This document shows, in pieces, positions 34,615 to 41,717 of a stretch of 41,717 nucleotides of DNA. The notes below the pieces were generated by a model, which saw only the letters and a list, made by a program, of their open reading frames with translations, did no database searches and was not told where the DNA came from. This DNA comes from Alphaproteobacteria bacterium (GTDB taxonomy: Bacteria > Pseudomonadota > Alphaproteobacteria > CACZRW01). The stretch covers positions 1-41,717 of the forward strand of contig JAFWAG010000010.1 in assembly GCA_017507765.1 (NCBI GenBank), given 5' to 3'. How positions within the stretch are numbered: position 1 is the first letter of the stretch; each line of letters begins with the position of its first letter. A program made the position numbers and the translations under genes.

Positions 34615-35289
34615 CTATTTTCCCAAAACTTTACGCAAAATGGGAATGGTGATGCCTTTACGTTCTGCCAAAGCAAGGCTATCTGCTCTGGCAACAATCC
34701 GGCGAGCTTCTCCAAAAGAACGCTCGATATTCCGTATCATGAACTCCAAAGCTTCCGGACTAATTGTCATCTGGCGGTCAGAAAGCATCTTTATGATTAA
34801 AGCTTTCATCAAATCATCGTCAGGAAGGCTGATTTCAACCGCCGCAGATGCGGCTATCCGTGAGCTTAAATCAGGTAATTTTAAATCCCATAAAGCCGGA
34901 GGATTTTTTGCCGTGATAAACAAAAAACCGTTATTGTCTTTGATAAAATTATATAAATGCAATAAAGCCGCTTCGTTAATACCGGAGCCGGCATTTTCCA
35001 AAGCTACACTGCCGGATAAGGCAACCAAATCCGGAATTGCGGCTTCTTGCAAGTCTTTGGCGTCAACCAGAGGTGTTTTTGAACCGGTCTTATCCATAAA
35101 GACATGAGCCAAATGCGTCTTTCCGCAACCTTCATCACCATAAACAATCAGGCAATGTCCCGACCAGTTCGGCCATTTATCAAGCCAACTTACCGCCGCA
35201 AGATTGCTTTTCGTAACCAGAAAGTCTTCACGGCCGAAAGCTTCCCGAAAGCCTAAGCCAAGATTTAACGGAAGCTGTGCCATAGTCAT
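34615..35289 (-). CDS. hdaA: DnaA-related regulator HdaA (Hda homologue)
   Basis: AAA+ protein of 224 residues related to DnaA domains III but lacking the DNA-binding domain. With the sliding clamp it stimulates ATP hydrolysis by DnaA and prevents over-initiation. The N-terminal QLPLNLG is a clamp-binding motif, followed by the P-loop GDEGCGKTHLAHVF near residue 51 and a sensor region LSSRIAASAAVEISLPDD. The Walker B region reads GSVALENAG, without the usual acidic pair, as in other Hda proteins. The ATG overlaps the perM stop (ATGA). Confidence 0.92.
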   Translation of the reverse strand: MTMAQLPLNLGLGFREAFGREDFLVTKSNLAAVSWLDKWPNWSGHCLIVYGDEGCGKTHLAHVFMDKTGSKTPLVDAKDLQEAAIPDLVALSGSVALENAGSGINEAALLHLYNFIKDNNGFLFITAKNPPALWDLKLPDLSSRIAASAAVEISLPDDDLMKALIIKMLSDRQMTISPEALEFMIRNIERSFGEARRIVARADSLALAERKGITIPILRKVLGK

Positions 35290-36356
35290 TTTGAGGTTTG
35301 TCCTTCACCGGCATAAAATACGCTTTCCCGATATTGCTTTAAAGAAAAGCGGACTAAAACTCCAATCACCGCCGCAACAGGCACGGCAATTAAAACGCCC
35401 AAAAAGCCTAACAGATAAGCACCGGCCAGCAAGGCGAAAATCACCCAAACAGGGTGAAGACCAACCTTTTCCCCAACCAGACGAGGGGTTAAAACGTATC
35501 CTTCTAAAATCTGGCCAATGCCGAAAACCGCAACAATGCTTAAAAGGTGCCAATGCTCCGGAAATTGCGCCAAACCTAAACACATACTGATGATAAAGCC
35601 GGAAAGACAGCCGACATACGGAATGAAGGATAAAAGTCCGGTAGCCGTTCCGACAACTACGCCGATATCAATACCCGCAAGTGTAAGTCCGACACTGTAA
35701 TAAACCGCCAGACACAAGCAAACCGTTGCCTGACCACGGATAAAACCGGATAAAATAACATTGATGGCTTTTAACTGTTCACGAAAAGTCTCTCGGCAAT
35801 AGACTGGAATAACACTGTCTACAAAACGGATAATGTGTCCCCAGTCTCTGAGTATATAAAAGCAAACAACCGGTGTAATAACCAACAAAGAAGCCAGATT
35901 GAAAAAGGCTACACTGCTACTTAAAAGCCCGCCAATAATTTTAAGAGCAAGCTTTACGGCTCCGGAAGCGGATTCACCAAAAGACTGCGACATTGCTTCC
36001 ACCTTGTCTTCCGGAAGAAGAGCTTTTAACTGTTCAAGCAAGGGCTGAACCTTTGCCCAAATACGGGAAGCATACTCCGGTACTTTATCGGCAAAGGCAG
36101 AAACTTGGTTTTGAATTATCGGCAATAAAATCGCCAAGCCAATAACAACAACAAGCAAAAAGCCAACAATTAAAACCGAGGTGGCTATGGTTCGGGACAT
36201 ACCTTTCTTTTCCAACCATTCGACAACCGGATCAAGGAAATATGCCAATACCAAACTGGCAACAAAAGGTAAAAGAATGCCTTTTAATAAAACAATAAAG
36301 GCAAGGACAAGGGCAAATGCCGCAAACCAAAATAAAGTTTTAAGCTGAATGCTCAT
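35286..36356 (-). CDS. AI-2E transporter family (PerM-like) membrane protein
   Basis: 356 residues with about eight membrane helices. A paired helix start (residues 10-42), GMSRTIATSVLIVGFLLVVV near 55, a helical loop region (85-140), and conserved blocks GFIRGQATVCLCLAVYYSVG near 208 and SFIPYVGCLSGFIISM near 245 are typical of the family, whose members have been linked to autoinducer-2 export and to ion exchange. Substrate unknown. The start has AAGGAG overlapping the upstream stop, three bases away. Downstream, hdaA overlaps by four bases; perM beside hdaA is a familiar alphaproteobacterial arrangement. Confidence 0.92.
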   Translation of the reverse strand: MSIQLKTLFWFAAFALVLAFIVLLKGILLPFVASLVLAYFLDPVVEWLEKKGMSRTIATSVLIVGFLLVVVIGLAILLPIIQNQVSAFADKVPEYASRIWAKVQPLLEQLKALLPEDKVEAMSQSFGESASGAVKLALKIIGGLLSSSVAFFNLASLLVITPVVCFYILRDWGHIIRFVDSVIPVYCRETFREQLKAINVILSGFIRGQATVCLCLAVYYSVGLTLAGIDIGVVVGTATGLLSFIPYVGCLSGFIISMCLGLAQFPEHWHLLSIVAVFGIGQILEGYVLTPRLVGEKVGLHPVWVIFALLAGAYLLGFLGVLIAVPVAAVIGVLVRFSLKQYRESVFYAGEGQTSK

Positions 36357-36359
36357 TTC

Positions 36360-37547
36360 TTACTCCTTTAGCTCGGAAATGCCCCAAACGGATATTTCCG
36401 TATCAGAGGTTTCTTCTTCCGGCTCTGCTTTGGGAGGGATTTTGGCGTTCTTAGCATCATATAAAATCCACAAGCCTTTGGGTGTCTGTTCCAAAATCAA
36501 GCCTCCGGCGGCAAGCTCTGTGGCAAGCTTGTCAGGACTGCGGGCAAAAGATATTGTAAGCTGAACCTTATCCTTGCGCATCGCCTGTAAATCATAATGT
36601 TTGATAAAAGCCGCTTTATCCAAACGCTGTTTGACTTCCAACCAATCTTTAAGCGAGGTTATCGGAACAATAACAACAATTGATGAAGCTTCGGAAAAGT
36701 AAACTGCGTTGTTTTCTTTCCACTCGTTATTAAGAGTAGTAATAATGGCATTTACGGCTGCTTCCATGCCCTTTTGCAAGCCGGCATTCAAAGAAACCGT
36801 CAAAGAAAAACGGGTAAAAGAATCTTCTCCGCTTTGACCTACCGGAATAACCGTAACATTCAAAGAATCTTTATTATGCTTCATTTCCAAAAGCAAAATG
36901 CCGGAAACCTGATAACGGTCTTTCAAAGCTTGGATATTAAATGAATTACTGCCGGAAAATAACGGTGCCGTGCTTTCGTTATCAAGTGCGTCCCCATACG
37001 GAAGGTGCAACTGAACCAACGGATTATCGGGATTGTGTTCCCGCCAGTAATTAAGCCAAGGGTTATCTTCTTCCCATAACACCGTCCTTACGCCTTGGAT
37101 ATAAATGGGAAGGATTGCCAATGGCTTGGCTACAGAATTAACAAAAGAAAGAGAATTATCCTGAAGCAGTTTTTTAACCGCATCGGATTTAAAGCGGACG
37201 GCTAAATCCGCCATATAACGTACAGAAGACGTTTTTTCGCCGGAAATGCTTAAATCCTGAACCAGATTTACCAATTCATCAGATGAAGGAACCGGCAGAT
37301 TGGCGGCATCGGAAGGCAGCGTCAAACGCTTTAAAACAATATCATAGGCTTTTTTCTCTGCCTCTAATATCCCCTTTTCCCGAGCAACAGCCGCCGTAGT
37401 GTCCGTATTATCCACGCTTAACCAACGAACCGTGAATAATTCATCATAACCGGAAGAAGCAAAAGCCGGAAAAGCCTCCGCATAAAAAGAGGCCGCAAGA
37501 AAAAGAACTACGGAAACCAACCTTTTTATACAGGGCTTTAACTGCAT
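36360..37547 (-). CDS. DUF2066-domain periplasmic protein
   Basis: 395 residues with a signal peptide (about 1-30, ending AFA-S), then the DUF2066 pattern: DELFTVRWLSVDNTDTTAA, AREKGILEAEKKAYDIVLKR, a beta-rich region with LAILPIYIQGVRTVLWEEDN, and NPWLNYWREHNPDNPLVQLH. Function unknown. It lies 21 bases after ndk and three before perM; DUF2066-perM-hdaA is a conserved trio in this class, which suggests a shared role, but the sequence does not say what it is. Confidence 0.87.
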   Translation of the reverse strand: MQLKPCIKRLVSVVLFLAASFYAEAFPAFASSGYDELFTVRWLSVDNTDTTAAVAREKGILEAEKKAYDIVLKRLTLPSDAANLPVPSSDELVNLVQDLSISGEKTSSVRYMADLAVRFKSDAVKKLLQDNSLSFVNSVAKPLAILPIYIQGVRTVLWEEDNPWLNYWREHNPDNPLVQLHLPYGDALDNESTAPLFSGSNSFNIQALKDRYQVSGILLLEMKHNKDSLNVTVIPVGQSGEDSFTRFSLTVSLNAGLQKGMEAAVNAIITTLNNEWKENNAVYFSEASSIVVIVPITSLKDWLEVKQRLDKAAFIKHYDLQAMRKDKVQLTISFARSPDKLATELAAGGLILEQTPKGLWILYDAKNAKIPPKAEPEEETSDTEISVWGISELKE

Positions 37548-37568
37548 TTGCTTTATCCTTAATTATGA

Positions 37569-37991
37569 TTAACCGACGATTTCGGTCTGAGCAAAAAAGA
37601 AAGCAATTTCTTTTTCGGCATTTTCCAAAGAGTCAGAACCGTGAACCGAGTTGGCTTCTACAGATTCTGCAAACTCTTTACGAATGGTGCCTTCGTCGGC
37701 AGCCGCAGGATTGGTGGCGCCCATGATTTCACGGTTTTTAGCAACGGCATTTTCGCCTTCCAAAACCTGAACAACAACCGGAGCGGCAATCATGGATTCA
37801 ACCAAGCTGGCATAGAAAGGACGCTCTTTATGAACTTCATAAAATGCTTCTGCCTGTGCTTTGGTGAGGCGGATTCTTTTCTGAGCAACAACCCGAAGGC
37901 CGTTTTCTTCAAACTTGGTAATGATTTTGCCGGTAATATTGCGGCGAGTGGCGTCCGGCTTTAAAATCGAAAGTGTACGTTCAATTGACAT
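37569..37991 (-). CDS. ndk: Nucleoside diphosphate kinase
   Basis: Transfers the gamma-phosphate from ATP to other nucleoside diphosphates via a phosphohistidine. 140 residues, full length. The active site is NSVHGSDS with His117. Also present are the N-terminal [19 protein letters not shown] and the Kpn-loop region [14 protein letters not shown] good promoter is visible 70-97 bases upstream of the ATG. It faces the ABC-F gene divergently and leads into the DUF2066 gene. Confidence 0.97.
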   Translation of the reverse strand: MSIERTLSILKPDATRRNITGKIITKFEENGLRVVAQKRIRLTKAQAEAFYEVHKERPFYASLVESMIAAPVVVQVLEGENAVAKNREIMGATNPAAADEGTIRKEFAESVEANSVHGSDSLENAEKEIAFFFAQTEIVG

Positions 37992-38031
37992 AACTATCCT
38001 CTTAAAAATGAATAAAAAAACTGTTCCGTAA

Positions 38032-38046
38032 ATCCGGAAACCGGAT
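38032..38046. promoter_or_regulatory. Perfect palindrome ATCCGG-AAA-CCGGAT in ndk leader
   Basis: ATCCGG (38032-38037) and CCGGAT (38041-38046) form a perfect six-base inverted repeat with a three-base loop, located between the ndk -10 box and the ndk ATG. It can be an mRNA hairpin in the 5' UTR or a dimer binding site just downstream of the transcription start. Confidence 0.45.
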
Positions 38047-38059
38047 AACGTTGCCCTAC

Positions 38060-38088
38060 TTTATAGCCCAGAGAAACAATCCTTGCAA
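38060..38088 (-). promoter_or_regulatory. ndk: Candidate ndk promoter
   Basis: On the minus strand TTGCAA (38083-38088) and TATAAA (38060-38065) are separated by exactly 17 bases and point at ndk, whose ATG is at 37991. This gives a leader of about 60 bases. Confidence 0.6.
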
Positions 38089-38110
38089 CCTCGCTGTTTG
38101 ATTTTCTTGC

Positions 38111-38139
38111 TTGAAAAAAGCCGTTTTTTAGGATATGCT
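38111..38139 (+). promoter_or_regulatory. Candidate ABC-F gene promoter
   Basis: TTGAAA (38111-38116) and TATGCT (38134-38139) are separated by 17 bases and point at the ABC-F gene. Start of transcription near 38146 would give a leader of about 128 bases. The -35 box lies only 22 bases from the ndk -35 box, so the two promoters are back to back. Confidence 0.5.
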
Positions 38140-38170
38140 TACGTTTCATTTTTCAAACAGGGACATCGTA

Positions 38171-38191
38171 ATGTACTACTTATACCTTTGA
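38171..38191 (+). CDS. Six-codon upstream ORF (possible leader peptide) before ABC-F gene
   Basis: ATG 38171 to TGA 38191 encodes M-Y-Y-L-Y-L. AGGGA at 38159-38163 lies seven bases upstream, a good Shine-Dalgarno spacing. The ORF sits within the predicted leader of the ABC-F mRNA. Its last codons contain the left arm (ATACC, 38182-38186) of a small hairpin whose right arm (GGTGT, 38199-38203) is followed by a run of T (38204-38208), so a ribosome at the end of the ORF would block the hairpin. Length and first residues recall the msrD leader peptide (MYLIFM, from memory). The hairpin is weak, and chance occurrence cannot be excluded. Confidence 0.35.
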   Translation: MYYLYL

Positions 38192-38273
38192 ATATCTTGG
38201 TGTTTTTTCTTAACTTTCGGCTTTTTTGGCCGGAGCAAACACATTTAGACAAGATTTTTAAAAGGTACAAAAA

Positions 38274-40121
38274 ATGATTAACATTCAAAATATCTCTATT
38301 CGTATTGGTTCTTCTTCGCTTTTGGAAGATGCAAAGCTGTTTATTGCCAAAGGGCAAAAAGCCGGACTTATCGGTCCGAACGGAACCGGAAAAACCACTT
38401 TATTCCGTGCGATTTTAGGAGAACAAGACTTCACCGGCGCAATTGATATGCCAAAAGACGTACGCTTGGTTTCGGTTGCGCAGCACATCAACGACCTTGA
38501 TAAGTCCCCACTGGCGCACGTTTTGGAAAGCGACAAAGAACGCACCGAGCTTTTGAAACGTTTGGAAAACCCTGATATTTCTCCGGAAGAAATGGGGGAT
38601 ATTTATGACCGATTGTTGGCTATTGATGCGTATAGTGCGGAAGCTCGTGCGGCAACCATTCTGCAAGGGCTTGGCTTTGATACAGAGATGCAGAACCAAC
38701 CCTTAAACAACCTTTCCGGCGGGTGGCAGATGAGAGTTGCTTTGGCGGCGGCTTTGTTTGTTCCTTCGGACGTTTTAATGTTGGACGAGCCGACCAACCA
38801 TTTGGATTTGGAAGCTTCTTTGTGGCTTGAAGATTATCTTATCCGCTATGCCGGCACGATAATTTTAATCAGCCATGACCGGAACTTTTTAAACCATGTA
38901 TGCAATCATATTATCCATTTAAGCGGGAAAAAGCTGGAACTGTACAAAGGGAATTATGATACCTTCCAGAAAACCAGAGCTTTAAAACTGGAGTTATTAG
39001 CGAAAAATGCGGCTAAGATAGAAGAAAAAAGGAAGCATCTGCAAAGCTTTGTTGACCGTTTTAAGGCAAAAGCTACCAAAGCTAAGCAAGCCCAAAGCCG
39101 CATCAAAATGATTGCTAAACTGGAAGAAGTCGCTTTGTTACCCAAAGATCCGGAAACCGTGTTTAACTTTCCGGAACCTGCCGATATTGCTCCGCCTTTG
39201 CTGAAAATTGAAAAAGCAAGCGCAGGATACGGGGATAATGTTGTTTTACGCAATCTGAACATTATGCTGAACCCAATGGATAAAATCGCCATCTTGGGTA
39301 AAAACGGCAACGGTAAATCAACTTTGGCAAAAGTAATTTCGGAAAAACTTCCTTTAATGAGCGGGTATTTTTATCGCTCGCCAAAACTGGAAGTAGCTTA
39401 TTTTGCTCAGCACCTTTTGGACGATGCGATTGATAAAACCGAAACTCCTTTTGACCATGTTGCCCGCAGAATGCGCCAACTTGGTAAAGATCCTTTACGG
39501 AAAAATGTTCTGGCGCACCTTGCCCGCTATGGCATTGTATCGTGTGCGGATACTCTGTGCGGAAATATTTCCGGAGGGCAGCAGTCTCGGTTGATGATTG
39601 CGCTTATCTGCCTTTCGGCACCAAATCTGCTTATAATGGACGAACCGACAAACCACTTGGACATTGACGGCAGAGACGCCTTGATTGAAGCTTTGAACGT
39701 TTATGAAGGAACCGTGATTTTAATCACCCATGACTTCCATTTGCTTGAAGCAACGGCAGATACTTTATGGTTGGTGGATAACCACGAATGCAAGGAGTTT
39801 GCCGGAGACCTTAACGATTATCGTGATTTTCTGTTAAAAGGTGAATCAGATGAATCGCTTAGCAAAAAATCTTCAAGCAAAGATTCAAAAAGCGGCAAGA
39901 AAGACAAAAATACGCCTTTAGATAAGATTATCAATAAGTTAGAAAAAGACCTTGCGGAATTGAATCAATCACGCAGTGCATTGGAAAACAAAATGATGAA
40001 AGGCGGAAATCTTCTGGCCATGCAAAAAGAGCTGGAGACCTTAGAGGCAGAAATAGCGGCTTTGGAAACCAAGCTGTTGGATAAAATGATGGAACAGGAA
40101 GAAGCAGAACAAGCCTCATAG
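38274..40121 (+). CDS. ABC-F family ATPase (YheS/Uup-like)
   Basis: A 615-residue soluble protein with two ABC domains and no membrane segment, acting on the ribosome in the manner of ABC-F translation factors. First domain: Walker A GPNGTGKTT near residue 36, signature LSGGWQMR, Walker B LMLDEPTNHLD. The interdomain linker (about 235-300) is Lys/Arg-rich and helical, as expected for the ribosome-probing arm. Second domain: Walker A GKNGNGKST, signature ISGGQQSR, Walker B LIMDEPTNHLD. A C-terminal coiled coil (about 545-610) follows. ABC-F beside ndk is a conserved alphaproteobacterial pairing. Which subfamily it belongs to, and whether it confers drug resistance, cannot be read from the sequence. 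Confidence 0.93.
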   Translation: MINIQNISIRIGSSSLLEDAKLFIAKGQKAGLIGPNGTGKTTLFRAILGEQDFTGAIDMPKDVRLVSVAQHINDLDKSPLAHVLESDKERTELLKRLENPDISPEEMGDIYDRLLAIDAYSAEARAATILQGLGFDTEMQNQPLNNLSGGWQMRVALAAALFVPSDVLMLDEPTNHLDLEASLWLEDYLIRYAGTIILISHDRNFLNHVCNHIIHLSGKKLELYKGNYDTFQKTRALKLELLAKNAAKIEEKRKHLQSFVDRFKAKATKAKQAQSRIKMIAKLEEVALLPKDPETVFNFPEPADIAPPLLKIEKASAGYGDNVVLRNLNIMLNPMDKIAILGKNGNGKSTLAKVISEKLPLMSGYFYRSPKLEVAYFAQHLLDDAIDKTETPFDHVARRMRQLGKDPLRKNVLAHLARYGIVSCADTLCGNISGGQQSRLMIALICLSAPNLLIMDEPTNHLDIDGRDALIEALNVYEGTVILITHDFHLLEATADTLWLVDNHECKEFAGDLNDYRDFLLKGESDESLSKKSSSKDSKSGKKDKNTPLDKIINKLEKDLAELNQSRSALENKMMKGGNLLAMQKELETLEAEIAALETKLLDKMMEQEEAEQAS

Positions 40122-40125
40122 CTTT

Positions 40126-40138
40126 AAGCCTTAGGCTT
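40126..40138 (+). terminator. Short hairpin after the ABC-F gene, weak terminator candidate
   Basis: AAGCC (40126-40130) and GGCTT (40134-40138) pair around TTA just after the ABC-F stop, in the 60-base gap to the convergent glycine-rich gene. No U tract follows, so termination is uncertain. Confidence 0.3.
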
Positions 40139-40181
40139 GCTGCTTCCTTGGCATAGCAAAATATAATCCGGCGGTTGATAA

Positions 40182-41717
40182 TTACTTTTCCAATAACCAT
40201 ATGCGGAAAATACCGTTATTGTCAGAAGTTCCGCCGTTTGCTGCGGTATTTCCGCCGGTAATTCCTCCGCCTTCGTCAAAGACAAAGATATCTTGACTGC
40301 AAGCAGGCCAACCGGACGGCATACTCTTTAAGCATACTCTGCCGCCTCCGCCGGAAGCCCAAGAGCCTGCTCCGTAACCGCCGCCGCTATCCCAGCCTGC
40401 TCCGTAACCGCCGCCTCCACCGCACTGTAGACTACTATTGCGATAGTTATATGCTCCGCCTCCGCCGCCATAACCTTCGCCGCCGGCACCACCGCCATTA
40501 TCTCCTCCTCCGCCAAAGCCACCGGAGGCACTGCTATTGTCTCCGCTTGATATTCCGGGGGAACCGTCATAACCAGTACTTTGGGCGTGCATTCTGCCAC
40601 TTTTCCAATACCAACCTTGTCCGCCATTATTTACGGTTCCGTCATACGAACTATCCGGACCTAAGCCATACATATACGTTCTACCTAAGCCTCCTGCCTG
40701 ACATCGAGAACAACCGATAGGAGCTCCCCCAACTCCTTTACAACCAGCGTTAGGCCCTCCTCCGCAATTATTACCACCACCGCCAGCACCTTGCGAAGCT
40801 CCGCCGCCGGCAACCATTACACGATATTTATCGCGGAGGTAATTATTCGCATGCGTACCGGAAGCCATAGCAGCTATTGAACGCCAATCAAGCCCATAGC
40901 GGATTTCCGTTCCGCCTCCGCCGTCACTACTACTGGGACGTCCACTACCGACAATAATGAAGAATTGCGGCGTACTATCCGTCCTGAATATTCCCCAAGT
41001 ATATCCGCCTTTATATCCTGCCCCAGTTCCGCCATAAGCTTCAAACCTGTATGTTCCTGGGCGGGGAAGATTATAGGTATAGGTTGTACCATGGGTAAAG
41101 TCTCGGATAGATGTCCATGCCGGAGTCTTGCTCATATCACAATACGAGGTCTGCGCATTGTTCCAATAGACGACATAATTACCGCTTGGCGGAGCGGATT
41201 TACCTAAGTTTGCATAGGCAGTTTTGATATCATTGCATATTGGTTCAACCTCATTACCCATAAGCGAACAAGTACGGGTTTCGTTTTCGGTATAACAAGC
41301 ATAAATAATTTCATCTTCGGTATAGCCTTTATTCGTACCGGACGGAAAATAACACGTTTCTTTTTGGTAATCACCTGCTCCTTTGGATAGGCGGTATTCC
41401 ATAACTTCCGAAGGCGGTATTTGTCCCGCAAGCATATAGGTATTTGCCACCGCTTGGCAGGTATCGTTCAACTTCGGCACATTGTTCCAAGCCTTTAAAC
41501 AATACTCCTCATAGCCTTCCGCTCCGGCGTTGCACTTTTCGATTATCCGCAGGTTTCTTTCATTTGCACTTTCCCACGAAGATATACAGTCATCTTGGAT
41601 ACAAAACTCATCGGCTTTTAAACGAACAAAGTTATGGTTTTCAATCTCCGCAAAGATTTCTTCCATATCCAAAACAGCAGTGGTTTCATCTTCCTTATCA
41701 TAAGTGGTCGTTACCAC
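40182..41717 (-). CDS. Glycine-rich surface-type protein with ALK/LTK-like glycine-rich domain, 5' end cut by window edge
   Basis: The frame is open to the right edge, so the N-terminus is missing; the GTG at the edge is not evidence of a start. The visible 511 residues have two parts. The first 200 or so are Cys-rich and acidic (many E-x-C and C-x-x pairs such as ADEFCIQDDCISSW). The rest is a Gly-rich domain that begins PRPGTYRFEAYGGTGAGYKG, continues SSSDGGGGTEIRYG, then long GGGG-rich loops with scattered aromatic residues and ends IFRIWLLEK. This order matches the glycine-rich domain family first described in ALK/LTK receptors (with a GG-x-x-x-D/E-I-R motif), which also occurs in bacteria. 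Likely exported; function unknown. It is convergent with the ABC-F gene. Confidence 0.7.
   Translation of the reverse strand: MVTTTYDKEDETTAVLDMEEIFAEIENHNFVRLKADEFCIQDDCISSWESANERNLRIIEKCNAGAEGYEEYCLKAWNNVPKLNDTCQAVANTYMLAGQIPPSEVMEYRLSKGAGDYQKETCYFPSGTNKGYTEDEIIYACYTENETRTCSLMGNEVEPICNDIKTAYANLGKSAPPSGNYVVYWNNAQTSYCDMSKTPAWTSIRDFTHGTTYTYNLPRPGTYRFEAYGGTGAGYKGGYTWGIFRTDSTPQFFIIVGSGRPSSSDGGGGTEIRYGLDWRSIAAMASGTHANNYLRDKYRVMVAGGGASQGAGGGGNNCGGGPNAGCKGVGGAPIGCSRCQAGGLGRTYMYGLGPDSSYDGTVNNGGQGWYWKSGRMHAQSTGYDGSPGISSGDNSSASGGFGGGGDNGGGAGGEGYGGGGGAYNYRNSSLQCGGGGGYGAGWDSGGGYGAGSWASGGGGRVCLKSMPSGWPACSQDIFVFDEGGGITGGNTAANGGTSDNNGIFRIWLLEK

Noticed and set aside
40328-40720. Short repeated GCCGCCTCCGCC-type units suggesting a repeat array
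   Set aside because: These are codon repeats for poly-glycine in the minus-strand gene, without constant repeat and spacer lengths; not a CRISPR array.

Overview
The window reads as chromosome of a low-to-mid GC alphaproteobacterium, probably an uncultivated lineage. The assignment rests on gene content and order: accB-accC-aat, ialB next to rlmN, lolC-lolD-dnaE, an HdaA, a DivL-like pseudo-histidine kinase, and ndk beside an ABC-F gene. GC was judged by eye, not counted. No rRNA, tRNA, CRISPR array or insertion sequence was seen, and no gene-free stretch exceeds 300 bases. Layout: 1-1180 holds two unrecognised plus-strand genes (the first cut by the window edge), ending at a bidirectional terminator shared with a convergent ferritin gene. 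1853-5509 (minus) holds aat, accC, accB and a spmA/spmB-like membrane pair. 5614-6198 is a plus-strand nitroreductase. 6207-11096 (minus) is glgB-glgX followed by a small rubredoxin and a META-domain lipoprotein. 11219-19369 (minus) is a tightly packed unit batA-batBC-batD-mrcA-prfB, linking Bat (von Willebrand A) proteins, a bifunctional PBP1A and release factor 2; prfB keeps the programmed +1 frameshift. 19500-25467 (minus) is rapZ-divL-alaS. 25546-27292 is an AT-rich insertion: a 251-residue protein with a colicin-M-like motif, a seven-helix membrane protein, and the remnant of a second copy of that membrane gene. 27422-37991 (minus) returns to housekeeping genes: rlmN, ialB, dnaE (broken by a frameshift), lolD, lolC, hdaA, perM, a DUF2066 gene and ndk. 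38274-40121 (plus) is an ABC-F ATPase. 40182-41717 (minus, cut by the edge) is a large glycine-rich protein resembling the ALK/LTK glycine-rich domain. How the genes work together: most of the window is core physiology, namely fatty-acid initiation (accBC), N-degron tagging (aat), glycogen branching and debranching (glgB, glgX), cell-wall synthesis (mrcA), translation (prfB, alaS, rlmN, abcF), replication and its control (dnaE, hdaA), lipoprotein export (lolCD) and cell-cycle signalling (divL). The points most worth a second look are the AT-rich toxin/immunity-like cassette, a six-codon SD-led upstream ORF before the ABC-F gene that resembles the msrD leader peptide, the DivL-like kinase with Glu in place of the phospho-accepting His, the degenerate MIDAS in BatB, the frameshifted dnaE, and the glycine-rich protein.
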